The translations under genes and the position numbers were made by a program. The notes under the pieces were generated by a model. That model saw only the letters and a list, made by a program, of their open reading frames with translations, was not told where the DNA came from and searched no databases. A DNA stretch of 64,000 bases, from the NCBI RefSeq assembly GCF_900101335.1, contig NZ_FNKA01000001.1:310001-374000 (forward strand), read 5' to 3'. This stretch comes from Quadrisphaera sp. DSM 44207. Lineage in GTDB: Bacteria > Actinomycetota > Actinomycetes > Actinomycetales > Quadrisphaeraceae. Below are positions 35,698 through 43,208 of the stretch, in pieces (the stretch's first letter is position 1; each line of letters opens with the position of its first letter).

Positions 35698-36103
35698 TCA
35701 GCGGGTGCTGGCCAGGAGGTGGTCGACCTCGACCGCGGGGTCGCTGACCCAGGAGCGGGCCGGGCCAGCTGCTCGGCGCTCTCGAACAGCAGCTGGTACA
35801 GCCCGGGGTTGGCCAGGCCCCACTGCACGTACGCGGAGGCCAGGCGGCGCAGCCGCGCCGCAGGCGGCTGGTCGGGGTCGTCGCCGGCGAGGACGGCCCG
35901 CTCGAAGCGCTCGTGCTCGGTGACCAGCACCGCCCGCGTCAGGGCGCTCTGGGACGGGAAGTGGCGGTACACCGCGGTCGGGGAGACCCCGCAGGCCCGC
36001 GCGACCGCGCGCAGGGAGGGGACGGCCACCGGTCGAGGGCTGGAGGCCAGGGCGACGGCCGCGGCCAGCAGCTCACCGCGCAGCTGGTCCCCTCCTCCCT
36101 GCG
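35698..36103 (-). pseudogene. TetR-family regulator, truncated at the 5' end and internally damaged
   Basis: The helix-turn-helix region is intact: LRGELLAAAVALASSPRPVAVPSL, RAVARACGVSPTAVYRHFPS, followed by LRRLASAYVQWGLANPGLYQLLFESAEQ. No start codon exists upstream, because the sequence runs into the divergent SDR remnant near 36104. After the Ala-Glu-Gln the frame changes to ARSWVSDPAVEVDHLLASTR and stops at 35698. Total length is about 137 codons against about 190-200 for the family, so an internal part is also missing. It should not give a working repressor. Confidence 0.8.
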
Positions 36104-36538
36104 CCGACCAGCCTGACCCACGCGTTCCTGCCCGACCTGCTCGCCCGCGGCGACGGCGCGCTGGTCAGCGTCGCCAGCGCGGCCGCCCACCAGCCCGCGC
36201 CCGGGATGGCCGTCCACGCGGCCACGAAGGCCTTCGTCCTCTCCTTCACCGAGGCGCTCGCCCACGAGCTGCGCGACGCGCCCGTGCGGGTCCTGGCGCT
36301 GTCACTGGGGGCCACCCGCAGCGAGTTCTTCGCCACCTCGCGCACCAGCGAGGCCGGACTGCGCTTCCAGACCCCCGAGCAGGTCGTGGCCACCGCCCTG
36401 CGCGCCCTGGACGCCCGCCGCCGACCGACCACCGTCGTCTCAGGGCGGGTCAACCGCCTGGCGACCGGCGCCTCCTGCCTCCTGCCCCGTCGCGTCGTCC
36501 TCGAGGCCATGGCGCGGGGCGCCCGACCCGCTCACTGA
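36104..36538 (+). pseudogene. SDR oxidoreductase lacking its N-terminal half
   Basis: The frame shows TSLTHAFLPDLLARGDGALV, SVASAAAHQPAPGMAVHAATKAFVLSFTEALAHEL, LSLGATRSEFFATSR and a natural stop at 36538. This is the second half of an SDR, but the active-site Tyr of YxxxK is replaced by His (VHAATK). The first about 120 residues, including the Rossmann TGxxxGIG, are missing. The sequence before 36104 belongs to the opposite-strand TetR remnant. A short frame starting at ATG 36206 exists, but it cannot be a functional SDR. Confidence 0.8.
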
Positions 36539-36582
36539 CCGCGGCCTCACCGACCGCGGCCTCACCGACCGCGGCCTCACCG
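36536..36582. repeat. 15-bp tandem repeat, three copies
   Basis: The unit GACCGCGGCCTCACC is repeated three times directly after the SDR remnant, between convergent genes. Confidence 0.75.
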
Positions 36583-36596
36583 CCCGCTGCCGCGGC

Positions 36597-37331
36597 TCAC
36601 AGCAGGCCGGCGTCGTGGGCGCAGATCGCCACCTGGACCCGGTTGGTGGCCTGCAGCTTGGTCAGCAGGTGGGAGACGTGCGTCTTGACCGTGGCCTCGC
36701 TCATGTGCAGCGCGCGACCGGCCTCGGCGTTGGACAGGCCCCGCCCCACGGCCAGGAGCACCTCGTGCTCCCGGTCGGTGAGCGCGGCGATCCGCTCCAG
36801 CGCCTCCTGGCGGCGTGGGTCGGCCTCGGAGGCCGTGAAGCGGCTGATCAGGCGCCGGGTCACCGCGGGCGAGAGCATCGCCTCCCCCGCGGCCACCACG
36901 CGCACCGCCTGCACCAGGTCCCGCGGGGGCGTGTCCTTGAGCAGGAACCCGCTGGCGCCGGCCTGCAGGGCGCCGAAGACGAGCTCGTCGAGGTCGAATG
37001 TCGTCAGGACCAGCACCCGGGGCGCGGCGGGGCGGGCCATCAGCGCCGCGGTGGCCGCCAGGCCGTCCATCCTCGGCATCCGCACGTCCATGAGGACCAC
37101 GTCGGGGCGGTGGCGCAGGACGGCGTCGACGGCGTCGGCGCCGTCGCCGGCCTCGCCGACGACGTGCAGGTCCGCGGCGCTGCCCAGGATCATCCGCAGG
37201 CCCGCGCGCACCAGGGCGTCGTCGTCCACCAGCAGCAGCCGCACGGGCGCGGCGCCCTCCTGACCCGGCTGCTGACCGGGCTGCTGCTCAGCCACCTGCG
37301 CCTCCACGCTCGCCTCCACCTGCTCGCTCAC
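36597..37331 (-). CDS. LuxR/NarL-family response regulator, second two-component system
   Basis: This 244-residue regulator begins with a Gln/Glu-rich extension of about 29 residues (VSEQVEASVEAQVAEQQ then PGQQPGQE) before the receiver domain. RLLLVDDDALVRAGL has the acidic pocket, VLMDVRMPRMDG the phospho-acceptor Asp near 83, and LLKDTPP the conserved Lys. The HTH is LTDREHEVLLAVGRGLSNAEAGRALHMSEATVKTHVSHLLTKL. The GTG at 37331 overlaps the kinase stop (GTGA), which supports the longer N-terminus. GTG 37244 would give a conventional start at the receiver. Confidence 0.92.
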   Translation of the reverse strand: MSEQVEASVEAQVAEQQPGQQPGQEGAAPVRLLLVDDDALVRAGLRMILGSAADLHVVGEAGDGADAVDAVLRHRPDVVLMDVRMPRMDGLAATAALMARPAAPRVLVLTTFDLDELVFGALQAGASGFLLKDTPPRDLVQAVRVVAAGEAMLSPAVTRRLISRFTASEADPRRQEALERIAALTDREHEVLLAVGRGLSNAEAGRALHMSEATVKTHVSHLLTKLQATNRVQVAICAHDAGLL

Positions 37332-38629
37332 GCGCTCGTCCCCTCCTGCTCCCGGGCCCAGGGCAGCTCGGCGCGGACGGCGAACCCGCCGTCGGGCTGG
37401 CGCCCCGCCCGCAGGTGCCCTCCGACCAGCTCCACCCGCTCCCGCAGGCCCACCAGCCCCAGGCCGGACCCGGGGACCAGCGGCTTCCCGAGGGCCCCGA
37501 CCGGCCGGGCGTTGCACACCTCGGCCACCAGACCGTGCTCGGGAGCCCCCGTCAGGCGCACCACGGCCGCGGCGCCGGCGGCGTGCTTGTGCACGTTCGT
37601 CAGCCCCTCCTGCACCACCCGGTAGGCGGTGCGCCCGATCAGCAGCGGCGGGGTGCGCCCGTCCGGCAGGTCCGTCTCCAGGCGCACCCGGACGCCGGCG
37701 TCGGCGCTGGCGCGCACCAGCCGGTCGACGTCGCCCAGGGCGGGCGAGGGCAGCAGGTCCGCGCCCGCGGCGCCGAGGCCGGTCTCCGCAGCGCCCACGG
37801 GATCGGTGCGCAGGACGCCCAGGACCGCGCGCAGGTCCTCCAGGGCCTGGCGCGCGGTGGTGCGGATCAGCGCCGCGGAGCGCTCGACGTCCTGCGCGCC
37901 GGCGGCGGGGTTGACCTCCAGGCCGCCCGCGTGCAGGGCCACCAGCGAGATCCGGTGGCCCACCACGTCGTGCATCTCGCGGGCGATGCGGGTGCGCTCG
38001 GCCAGGCGCGTCTGCTCGGCGCGCAGGCGCTGCTCGGTCTCGGCCTTCTGGGCGCGCTCGCGCAGGGACTGCACCAGGTCGCGGCGGGCGCCGACGAAGG
38101 CCCCCAGGGCCACCGGCAGGACGACCACGAGAACCATGAAGGCCAGGGCCCCGAAGACGAGCTGGAGGATGGTCATGCCCTGGTCTCCGCCGGTCGCCAG
38201 GTCGGTCACGATGCCGACCGCCACGACCGCCAGGGCCGCAGCGACCGCCAGCAGCAGGAGCCGGTCGCGGTGCCGGATGGCCAGGGTGAACAGGGTGACG
38301 CACAGCAGCAGCGACGAGCCGCCCAGGGCCATGACGACGCAGGCCAGCAGCGTCAGGAGGAACGGGTGGCGCCGGCGCCACCACAGCCCGGCGGCCAGCA
38401 CCACCGTCAGCGCGACCTCGACCCAGGTCCAGGCGCTGGGACCCGGGTCGCCGTCGACGGCGTAGCCCAGGAGGTCGAAGGCCGCCCAGAGGAAGAACCA
38501 GACCATGACGACCACGTCGCGCACCCGCGCCCAGTCGCGCCCTCGCGCCCAGTCGCGCCACCAGCGCCGCCTCGCCGCCTCGGGCAGCGCACCGGACGCA
38601 CCGGCTGACGGTTGGGCACCTGCGACCAC
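37328..38629 (-). CDS. Sensor histidine kinase, DesK/NarL type
   Basis: This 433-residue membrane kinase has about six hydrophobic segments in its first 190 residues (VVVMVWFFLWAAFDLLGYAV, VEVALTVVLAAGLWW, FLLTLLACVVMALGGSSLLLCVTLF and others). The HisKA_3 motif is IAREMHDVVGHRISLVALHAGG with the phospho-acceptor His near 215. The ATP-binding part has EGLTNVHKHAAGAAAVV and GSGLGLVGLRERVELVGGHL. The GTG at 38629 was chosen over the ATG at 38659, because a TACGCT lies 7 nt upstream. It is coupled to the downstream regulator. Confidence 0.9.
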   Translation of the reverse strand: MVAGAQPSAGASGALPEAARRRWWRDWARGRDWARVRDVVVMVWFFLWAAFDLLGYAVDGDPGPSAWTWVEVALTVVLAAGLWWRRRHPFLLTLLACVVMALGGSSLLLCVTLFTLAIRHRDRLLLLAVAAALAVVAVGIVTDLATGGDQGMTILQLVFGALAFMVLVVVLPVALGAFVGARRDLVQSLRERAQKAETEQRLRAEQTRLAERTRIAREMHDVVGHRISLVALHAGGLEVNPAAGAQDVERSAALIRTTARQALEDLRAVLGVLRTDPVGAAETGLGAAGADLLPSPALGDVDRLVRASADAGVRVRLETDLPDGRTPPLLIGRTAYRVVQEGLTNVHKHAAGAAAVVRLTGAPEHGLVAEVCNARPVGALGKPLVPGSGLGLVGLRERVELVGGHLRAGRQPDGGFAVRAELPWAREQEGTSA

Positions 38630-38636
38630 GAGGGTC

Positions 38637-38642
38637 AGCGTA
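38637..38642 (-). promoter_or_regulatory. -10 element, leaderless promoter of the second kinase
   Basis: Minus-strand TACGCT with 7 nt to the GTG at 38629. Confidence 0.5.
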
Positions 38643-38733
38643 GGGACCGCGGGGCGCATCGCGCTGCCGTCGATCGCCCGAGATGCGCGCCGCGGTGCTG
38701 CCACTTTCGTCGCAGCCACCTCGACACGCTCCG

Positions 38734-38768
38734 CCGATGGCTGCCGCGCCGGTGCCGGACAGGCTCGT
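38734..38768 (+). repeat. Leader element copy A (partner at 39802)
   Basis: CCGATGGCTGCCGCGCC and CCGGACAGGCTCGT recur at 39802-39836 with the same spacing. The element encodes MAAAPVPDRLVP in frame with the DUF4190 gene that follows. It probably arose with a duplication of that gene. Confidence 0.8.
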
Positions 38769-38811
38769 CCCCGTTCCGCTCCGCACCCGCGCTCGAGCAC
38801 AGGAGACCCCG

Positions 38812-39063
38812 ATGTCCCAGCAGCCCCTGCACACGGTGACCGCACCCGCCGTTCCCCCGAGCACCGACGTGATGGCCGTCCTCGGCCTGGTGTTCGCCTT
38901 CGTCTTCTCGCCCCTGGGGATCGTCTTCAGCGCCCTGGGCCTGCGCAACACCCGGCGCTACGGCACCGGCGGCCGCGGGCTCGCGATCGCCGGCATGGTC
39001 TTCTCCCTCCTCTTCACCGCCGTGTACGTCCTGGTCGTGGTGCTGGCGCTGACCGTCCCCTGA
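38812..39063 (+). CDS. DUF4190 small membrane protein, copy A
   Basis: This 83-residue protein has two transmembrane helices: TDVMAVLGLVFAFVFSPLGIVFSALGL and GLAIAGMVFSLLFTAVYVLVVVLAL. The loop LRNTRRYGTGGRGLAIAG is the DUF4190 signature. The family's function is unknown. ATG 38812 has AGGAG 6 nt upstream. An in-frame ATG at 38737 would add the leader peptide MAAAPVPDRLVP at the N-terminus. The paralogue lies at 39951, and the two share the leader element, so they arose by duplication. Confidence 0.82.
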   Translation: MSQQPLHTVTAPAVPPSTDVMAVLGLVFAFVFSPLGIVFSALGLRNTRRYGTGGRGLAIAGMVFSLLFTAVYVLVVVLALTVP

Positions 39064-39094
39064 CCTCGGCGCACCGGCCCGGCGTCCTCGCCCG

Positions 39095-39150
39095 CGCTCG
39101 AGCCCCGGCCTCCGGAGGCGTGAGCGCCTCCGGAGGTCGGGGCTCGAGCG
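39095..39150. terminator. Strong 26-bp hairpin
   Basis: Left arm 39095-39120 and right arm 39125-39150 pair over 26 bp with one G-T wobble, around a TGAG loop. It lies between the DUF4190 gene and the 3' end of the sulfurtransferase remnant and probably stops transcription from both sides. Confidence 0.75.
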
Positions 39151-39675
39151 GTGCGTGCGGGTCGCTCAGCCACTCGGTCAGCGACCCGTCGTAGACGGCG
39201 ACGTCCGTGCGGCCCGGAGCGACCAGCGCCAGCGCCGCGGCGGACGGGAGATGGCGTCGAGCAGGGTGGCGGGCTGCTCCCCGCGCACGACGGCGAGCAC
39301 GTCGTCCCTGTCGGCCCACACCCGCGGACTCTCAGGGGCGACGAAGGCGGCCGGCGCTGGGGCCGCGCACCCGGCTTCGAGGGGTCGGCCCTGCGCCGTC
39401 CACGCGCGCAGGCCGCCGTCGAGCACGGCGGCGCGGTCGTGCTCCAGACCGCGCAGCAGCCACCACACCCGCGCCGCCCACGACCCGGTGGTCGCGTCGT
39501 AGAGGACGACCGTCGTGCGGTCGCCGATGCCGAGCCTCCCGAAGGCGCCGGCGAGCCGGTCCGCGCCCGGACGGGTCAGGGGCAGCGCGGCGTCGGGATC
39601 GGACAGCGCACCGACGACGTCGGCGAACACGGCGACGGGCAGGTGGCCGGCGGCGTCCAGGATCCTTGCCAGGAC
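39140..39675 (-). pseudogene. Rhodanese-type sulfurtransferase remnant
   Basis: The middle of a two-domain thiosulfate/3-mercaptopyruvate sulfurtransferase is readable: AAGHLPVAVFADVVGALSDP, DRTTVVLYDATTGSWAARVWW, VLDGGLRAWTAQGRPL. After LLDAI the frame changes, and SAAALALVAPGRTDVAVYDGSLTEWL gives the C-terminal end. The segment between, which in this family includes the catalytic Cys loop, is absent. The N-terminal domain start is also missing. The 3' end reaches the hairpin at 39095-39150. This is a decayed gene. Confidence 0.8.
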
Positions 39676-39950
39676 CGCGAGGACGTTGCCGATCCTGCAC
39701 GGGAGGAGGGCAGCGCCACCTGCCCGCTGCCCCTCCGCCCAGCGTCTGACGGAGCCGACCCGCAGCTGCGACTTCCGACGGAACCAGGTCGACACCCACA
39801 GCCGATGGCTGCCGCGCCCGCCCCGGACAGGCTCGTTCCGTGAGCACGAGGTGGGAACCGAGCCGGGGGCGCGCCGTGGCCACCGCCGTCGAGGACGTCC
39901 CCCTCCTGCTCCGACGCGATGCCCCCACCACCCGAGAGCAGGAGATCGCC
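39676..39950. other. Leader region of the second DUF4190 gene
   Basis: 275 nt without a gene of its own. It contains leader element copy B at 39802-39836, whose frame MAAAPAPDRLVP ends in a TGA overlapping a GTG at 39840. Confidence 0.6.
39802..39836 (+). repeat. Leader element copy B
   Basis: Same core as 38734-38768. Here the reading frame stops after 12 codons (MAAAPAPDRLVP), so it would act only as a leader peptide. Confidence 0.8.
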
Positions 39951-40226
39951 GTGTCCCAGATGCCCGCCTCCCCCTACGCCTCCCCCGCACCCGGACCCGT
40001 CGCGGCGCCCAGCGCCGGGCAGCGCACCGAGGTCGTCCGGAGCACCGACGTGATGGCCGTCCTCGGCCTGGTGTTCGCCTTCGTCCTCCCGCCGCTGGGG
40101 ATCGTCTTCAGCGCCCTGGGCCTGCGCAACACCGGCCGCGACGGCACCGGCGGCCGCGGCCTGGCGATCGCCGGCATGCTCCTCTCCCTCCTCTTCACCG
40201 CCGCCGTCGCCCTGATCTTCGTCTGA
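39951..40226 (+). CDS. DUF4190 small membrane protein, copy B
   Basis: This 91-residue paralogue of the protein at 38812 has a Pro/Ser-rich N-terminus (MPASPYASPAPGPVAAPS). The same two helices follow: TDVMAVLGLVFAFVLPPLGIVFSALGL, then LRNTGRDGTGGRGLAIAG and MLLSLLFTAAVALIFV. The GTG at 39951 has AGGAG 7 nt upstream. A longer in-frame start at GTG 39840 would add 37 unrelated residues. It is followed after 36 nt by the secreted repeat protein gene on the same strand, so the two may share a transcript. Confidence 0.82.
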   Translation: MSQMPASPYASPAPGPVAAPSAGQRTEVVRSTDVMAVLGLVFAFVLPPLGIVFSALGLRNTGRDGTGGRGLAIAGMLLSLLFTAAVALIFV

Positions 40227-40262
40227 ACCCTCGTCCGACCGGACCGATCGAAGGAGTCGACC

Positions 40263-41009
40263 GTGAACCAGGACACCACCGGCACCACCGGCACCACCGG
40301 CACCAGCACCGCCACGACCGACGCCGACCGGCTCGCGGGTCGCCGCAGGAGCGGGCCGGGCACGCGGCTACCGCGGCGCCTGGCCGGCGGGGTGGTGGCC
40401 GTCGGAGCCCTCGCCAGCTGCCTGACCCTGGGCGCCCAGAGCGCCTTCGCCGCCACGGGCAGCGCCGCAGCCACCGCACCGGCTGCGGCGACCGCCGCCG
40501 CGACCCCGACCGTCGAGGAGGCCGTGGCCGCCTTCTTCGACGTCGGGTACACCTTCACCGACGCGGTGAACCTCGCCGTCCTGTGGGGCGCGCCCAGCGT
40601 CTACGACGCCAAGGTGGCCGCCGGCACCGAGGTGCTGGCCGGGCAGCCGCTGCCCTACGGCCCCGGGGACTTCCCTCCTACCTGGACCACCGCCCAGGAG
40701 GTCGCGGCCTTCTCCGCGGTCGGCGGCGACCACGCCCAGGCGCTGAAGCTGGCCGCCGTCTGGGGCTCACCCAGCGTCTACGACGCCAAGGCGTTCGCCG
40801 GGTCCAAGCTCCTCGCCGGGTACGGCCTGCCGGGCATCCCGGAGGTCTTCACCACCGAGCAGCAGGTCAACGCCTACCTCGCCTCCGGCCTGGACTACGA
40901 GGACGGGGTGCAGCTGGCCGCGATCTGGGGCTCACCCAGCGTCTACGACGCCAAGGCGTTCGCCGGGTCCAAGCTCCTGGCCGGGCACGGCCTGCCGATC
41001 CAGCCCTGA
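40263..41009 (+). CDS. Secreted protein with three WGxPSVYDAK repeats
   Basis: This 248-residue protein begins with a Thr/Gly-rich segment (DTTGTTGTTGTSTATTDAD), a twin-Arg-like RRLAGG, and a hydrophobic core ending SAFA near residue 63, so it is probably exported. The mature part has three repeats of about 50-55 residues, each containing AVxxWGxPSVYDAK and LLAGxxLP. The second and third are nearly identical at DNA level (55 nt). No family is recognised. It has GGAG upstream and a 20-bp terminator hairpin just after the stop. Confidence 0.8.
   Translation: MNQDTTGTTGTTGTSTATTDADRLAGRRRSGPGTRLPRRLAGGVVAVGALASCLTLGAQSAFAATGSAAATAPAAATAAATPTVEEAVAAFFDVGYTFTDAVNLAVLWGAPSVYDAKVAAGTEVLAGQPLPYGPGDFPPTWTTAQEVAAFSAVGGDHAQALKLAAVWGSPSVYDAKAFAGSKLLAGYGLPGIPEVFTTEQQVNAYLASGLDYEDGVQLAAIWGSPSVYDAKAFAGSKLLAGHGLPIQP
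40759..40978 (+). repeat. 55-nt perfect direct repeat inside the secreted protein gene
   Basis: 40759-40813 and 40924-40978 are identical and 165 nt apart, encoding the core of repeats 2 and 3. Identity at synonymous sites indicates a recent duplication or gene conversion. Confidence 0.9.
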
Positions 41010-41018
41010 GGCACCGAC

Positions 41019-41063
41019 GCGCTCCCGGGCGCCCGCCGACCACCGGCGGGCGCCCGGGAGCGC
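41019..41063. terminator. Perfect 20-bp hairpin terminator
   Basis: 41019-41038 and 41044-41063 are exact reverse complements around a 5-nt loop. It lies 9 nt after the stop of the secreted protein gene and separates it from the amidoligase gene. Confidence 0.85.
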
Positions 41064-41114
41064 TCGGCCGACGGGCGCACCGGCGTCCACGAGCACGGAG
41101 GACAGGAGGCTGTC

Positions 41115-42260
41115 GTGACGGGGTTGACGCGCAGGACGGGGTTCGAGGTCGAGCTGCTGGCACCGCCCGGCGGCGACCGCCGGGCGCTCGCCGACGCCGT
41201 CGCGGCGCGCTGCGGAGGACGGGTGCGCCGGGTCTTCCACAGCGATTCCGAGCCGTCCCTGGTGCCCGGCATGGGCTGCTTCTGGCACCTGACCCCCGGC
41301 TTCGAGGTCCGCGACGCCACCGGTGCACCAGTGGCCACCTTCGTCGACGACATCACCCTGGTCGCCGACCTCGCCTCCGAGCGGGTGCTCGGGCCCGCCG
41401 GGCGCGCTCCGCGCCCGGCCGGTGACCCCGCCAGCGCGGGCGGGCACCAGGACTGGTACCGCCTGCTGAGCGACGACCCGCGCCTGCTGCGCCTGGTCGC
41501 CGACCACAGCGACCCCGCCGCTCCCCTGGCGCGGGCGCTGGAGCCCGTGGCGGCCCTGTTCGGCACCCCGGTGGAGACCATCGGGCCCGCACGGCGCCTC
41601 CGCGACGCGGCCGGGGCCACCATCGCGCTCGCCGCGCCCCTGGCCGCGGGCCGCGAGCGCCCCTGCGAGGTGATCACCCCTCCCCTGGTGCACGGCCACG
41701 AGGCCGCCCTGGAGGCCCTGCTGGCCCCCGCCCGCGAGCTCGGCTTCACCGTGCCCTCCGAGGCGGCCGTCCACCTGCACGTCGACGGCGCGCCCTTCCG
41801 CAGCGCCGGGGCGTTCGCGAACCTGGTGCGCCTGTTCGGCCACTGGCGCGCCCACCTGCGCGCGGCCCTGGGCACCAACCCCGCCTGCACGCGCCTGCGG
41901 GCGCTGCCCGCGCCGCTGCTGGACCTGGTCGAGCAGGAGCGCCCGGGCGGCGCCGGCGGCTGGGCCCGGCTGCAGGCGGCCGCAGCCGCCACCGGGATCA
42001 CGAAGTACTACGACGTCAACCTCACCGCCCTCTTGACCGACACGCCCGGGCGCGACACGGTGGAGGTGCGGATCCTGCCCGGGGCCCTCCGACCCTCCGA
42101 CATCACTGCTCGCGCAGCGCTGCTCGAAGCGCTGCTGGACCGCTGCCAGCAGCCCCGACCCCTGCCCCTGCCCCGCACCCGGGTCGTCGACGACCCGATG
42201 GATCCGCGGCGGGCTGCTCAGCAGCTGCGCGCCCTCGCCTCCGGTGGCACACCGCAGTGA
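41115..42260 (+). CDS. Amidoligase family protein (ATP-grasp/GCS-like)
   Basis: This 381-residue protein is of the predicted COOH-NH2 ligase family (amidoligase). LTRRTGFEVELLAP near residue 4 is the family's first strand with the metal-binding Glu pair. HSDSEPSL, RPCEVITPPLVHGHEAALEALL, AAVHLHVDGAPF, KYYDVNLTALL and TVEVRILPGA contribute further conserved charged residues. Amidoligases are proposed to join an amine to a carboxylate on peptides or cell-wall precursors using ATP. No peptide substrate is visible next to it. It sits between a secreted repeat protein and a secreted protease. Confidence 0.85.
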   Translation: MTGLTRRTGFEVELLAPPGGDRRALADAVAARCGGRVRRVFHSDSEPSLVPGMGCFWHLTPGFEVRDATGAPVATFVDDITLVADLASERVLGPAGRAPRPAGDPASAGGHQDWYRLLSDDPRLLRLVADHSDPAAPLARALEPVAALFGTPVETIGPARRLRDAAGATIALAAPLAAGRERPCEVITPPLVHGHEAALEALLAPARELGFTVPSEAAVHLHVDGAPFRSAGAFANLVRLFGHWRAHLRAALGTNPACTRLRALPAPLLDLVEQERPGGAGGWARLQAAAAATGITKYYDVNLTALLTDTPGRDTVEVRILPGALRPSDITARAALLEALLDRCQQPRPLPLPRTRVVDDPMDPRRAAQQLRALASGGTPQ

Positions 42261-42288
42261 CCACCGCCCCGACGGGAAGGACCCCTCC

Positions 42289-43155
42289 ATGGCCACCTCC
42301 ATGGCCGCACCCGCCTCCGCCTCGCAGCCGGCACCCCTGTCGACACCAGGGTCGGCACCCGACCGACGCCGACCCGGCAGCCCCCCGCTCGCCGCCGTCC
42401 TGGCCCTGGCCGCGGTGCTCCTGGCCCTGGCGCCGGTCCTCCTGGCGCCGCCGGCCCGTGCGGTGGCCAACGGGGTGCCGGCTCCCGCGGGAACGCTGGG
42501 GTTCGCCGCCAAGTTCGTCTTCACCGGCATCCCGCGCACCGACGGCAGCACCTACGACAGCGCCTGCTCCGGCGCCCTGGTCGCGCCGGAGTGGGTGGTG
42601 ACGGCGGGGCACTGCTTCCACGACGCCGCGCGCACCCCGGTCAGCGGCCCCCCGCCGTACGCCAGCAGCACCGTGATCGTCGGGGCCACCACCGACACCG
42701 ACCCCGCCGCGCAGGTGCGCACCGTGGTGGACGTGCGCCAGGCCCCGAACGGCGCCGACGTCGCCCTGGCGCGGCTGTCGGAGCCCGTGCAGACCGTGCG
42801 CCCGCTGGCGCTGCCCAGCAGGGCACCGCGCGCCGGCCAGGTGCTCGGGCTGGCCGGCTGGGGCGCCACCACCTCCGTGGACCCGACCCCCAGCTCCCAG
42901 CTGATGACCGGGCTGGTGGAGGTGGGCACCGTGGCCGACCAGACCATCGGCGTCAGCGGCTACGCGCCCGCCCCGGACACCAGCGCCTGCCCCTACGACT
43001 CCGGCGCCCCCTACTTCCGGGTCAGCCGGGGACAGCTGGTGCTCGTCGCCGTCGAGAGCGGCGGACCCCCGTGCCCGCACACCGACGAGGACACCGCCTA
43101 CCGCGCCGACGTGCTCGCCCCCTGGATCCGCGAGCAGCTCGCAGCACCCCGCTGA
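42289..43155 (+). CDS. Secreted trypsin-like serine protease (S1)
   Basis: This 288-residue protein has an N-terminal signal region with the hydrophobic core PPLAAVLALAAVLLALAPVLLA (residues about 37-58), followed by ARAVANG. The chymotrypsin-like domain shows VVTAGHCF (catalytic His), ADVALARL (Asp) and CPYDSGAPYF. The nucleophile Ser lies in DSGAP, a variant of the usual GDSGGP, with the oxyanion Gly kept. Cys residues in SACSGALV, GHCF and ACPYD can form disulfides. GTG 42244 is an alternative start that overlaps the amidoligase gene. ATG 42289 has GGGAAGGA upstream. Confidence 0.86.
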   Translation: MATSMAAPASASQPAPLSTPGSAPDRRRPGSPPLAAVLALAAVLLALAPVLLAPPARAVANGVPAPAGTLGFAAKFVFTGIPRTDGSTYDSACSGALVAPEWVVTAGHCFHDAARTPVSGPPPYASSTVIVGATTDTDPAAQVRTVVDVRQAPNGADVALARLSEPVQTVRPLALPSRAPRAGQVLGLAGWGATTSVDPTPSSQLMTGLVEVGTVADQTIGVSGYAPAPDTSACPYDSGAPYFRVSRGQLVLVAVESGGPPCPHTDEDTAYRADVLAPWIREQLAAPR

Positions 43156-43178
43156 CACCGCGCTGACACCGCGCTGAC
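43151..43178. repeat. Short tandem repeat at a convergent junction
   Basis: The unit GCTGACACCGC appears about 2.5 times just after the protease stop. Confidence 0.5.
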
Positions 43179-43208
43179 CACTGCGCGGCGGCGCCTCCCG
43201 GCGCGCCG

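Noticed and set aside
36206-36538. Independent 110-residue SDR-like gene
   Set aside because: It is the 3' part of an SDR whose first half is missing. It lacks a cofactor-binding loop.
41115-42260. Gamma-glutamylcysteine synthetase
   Set aside because: Length and motifs fit the amidoligase family, not GshA or EgtA.
43151-43178. Tandem GCTGACACCGC repeat as a protein-binding site
   Set aside because: It lies at a convergent gene junction with no promoter near, and it looks like a simple slippage product.
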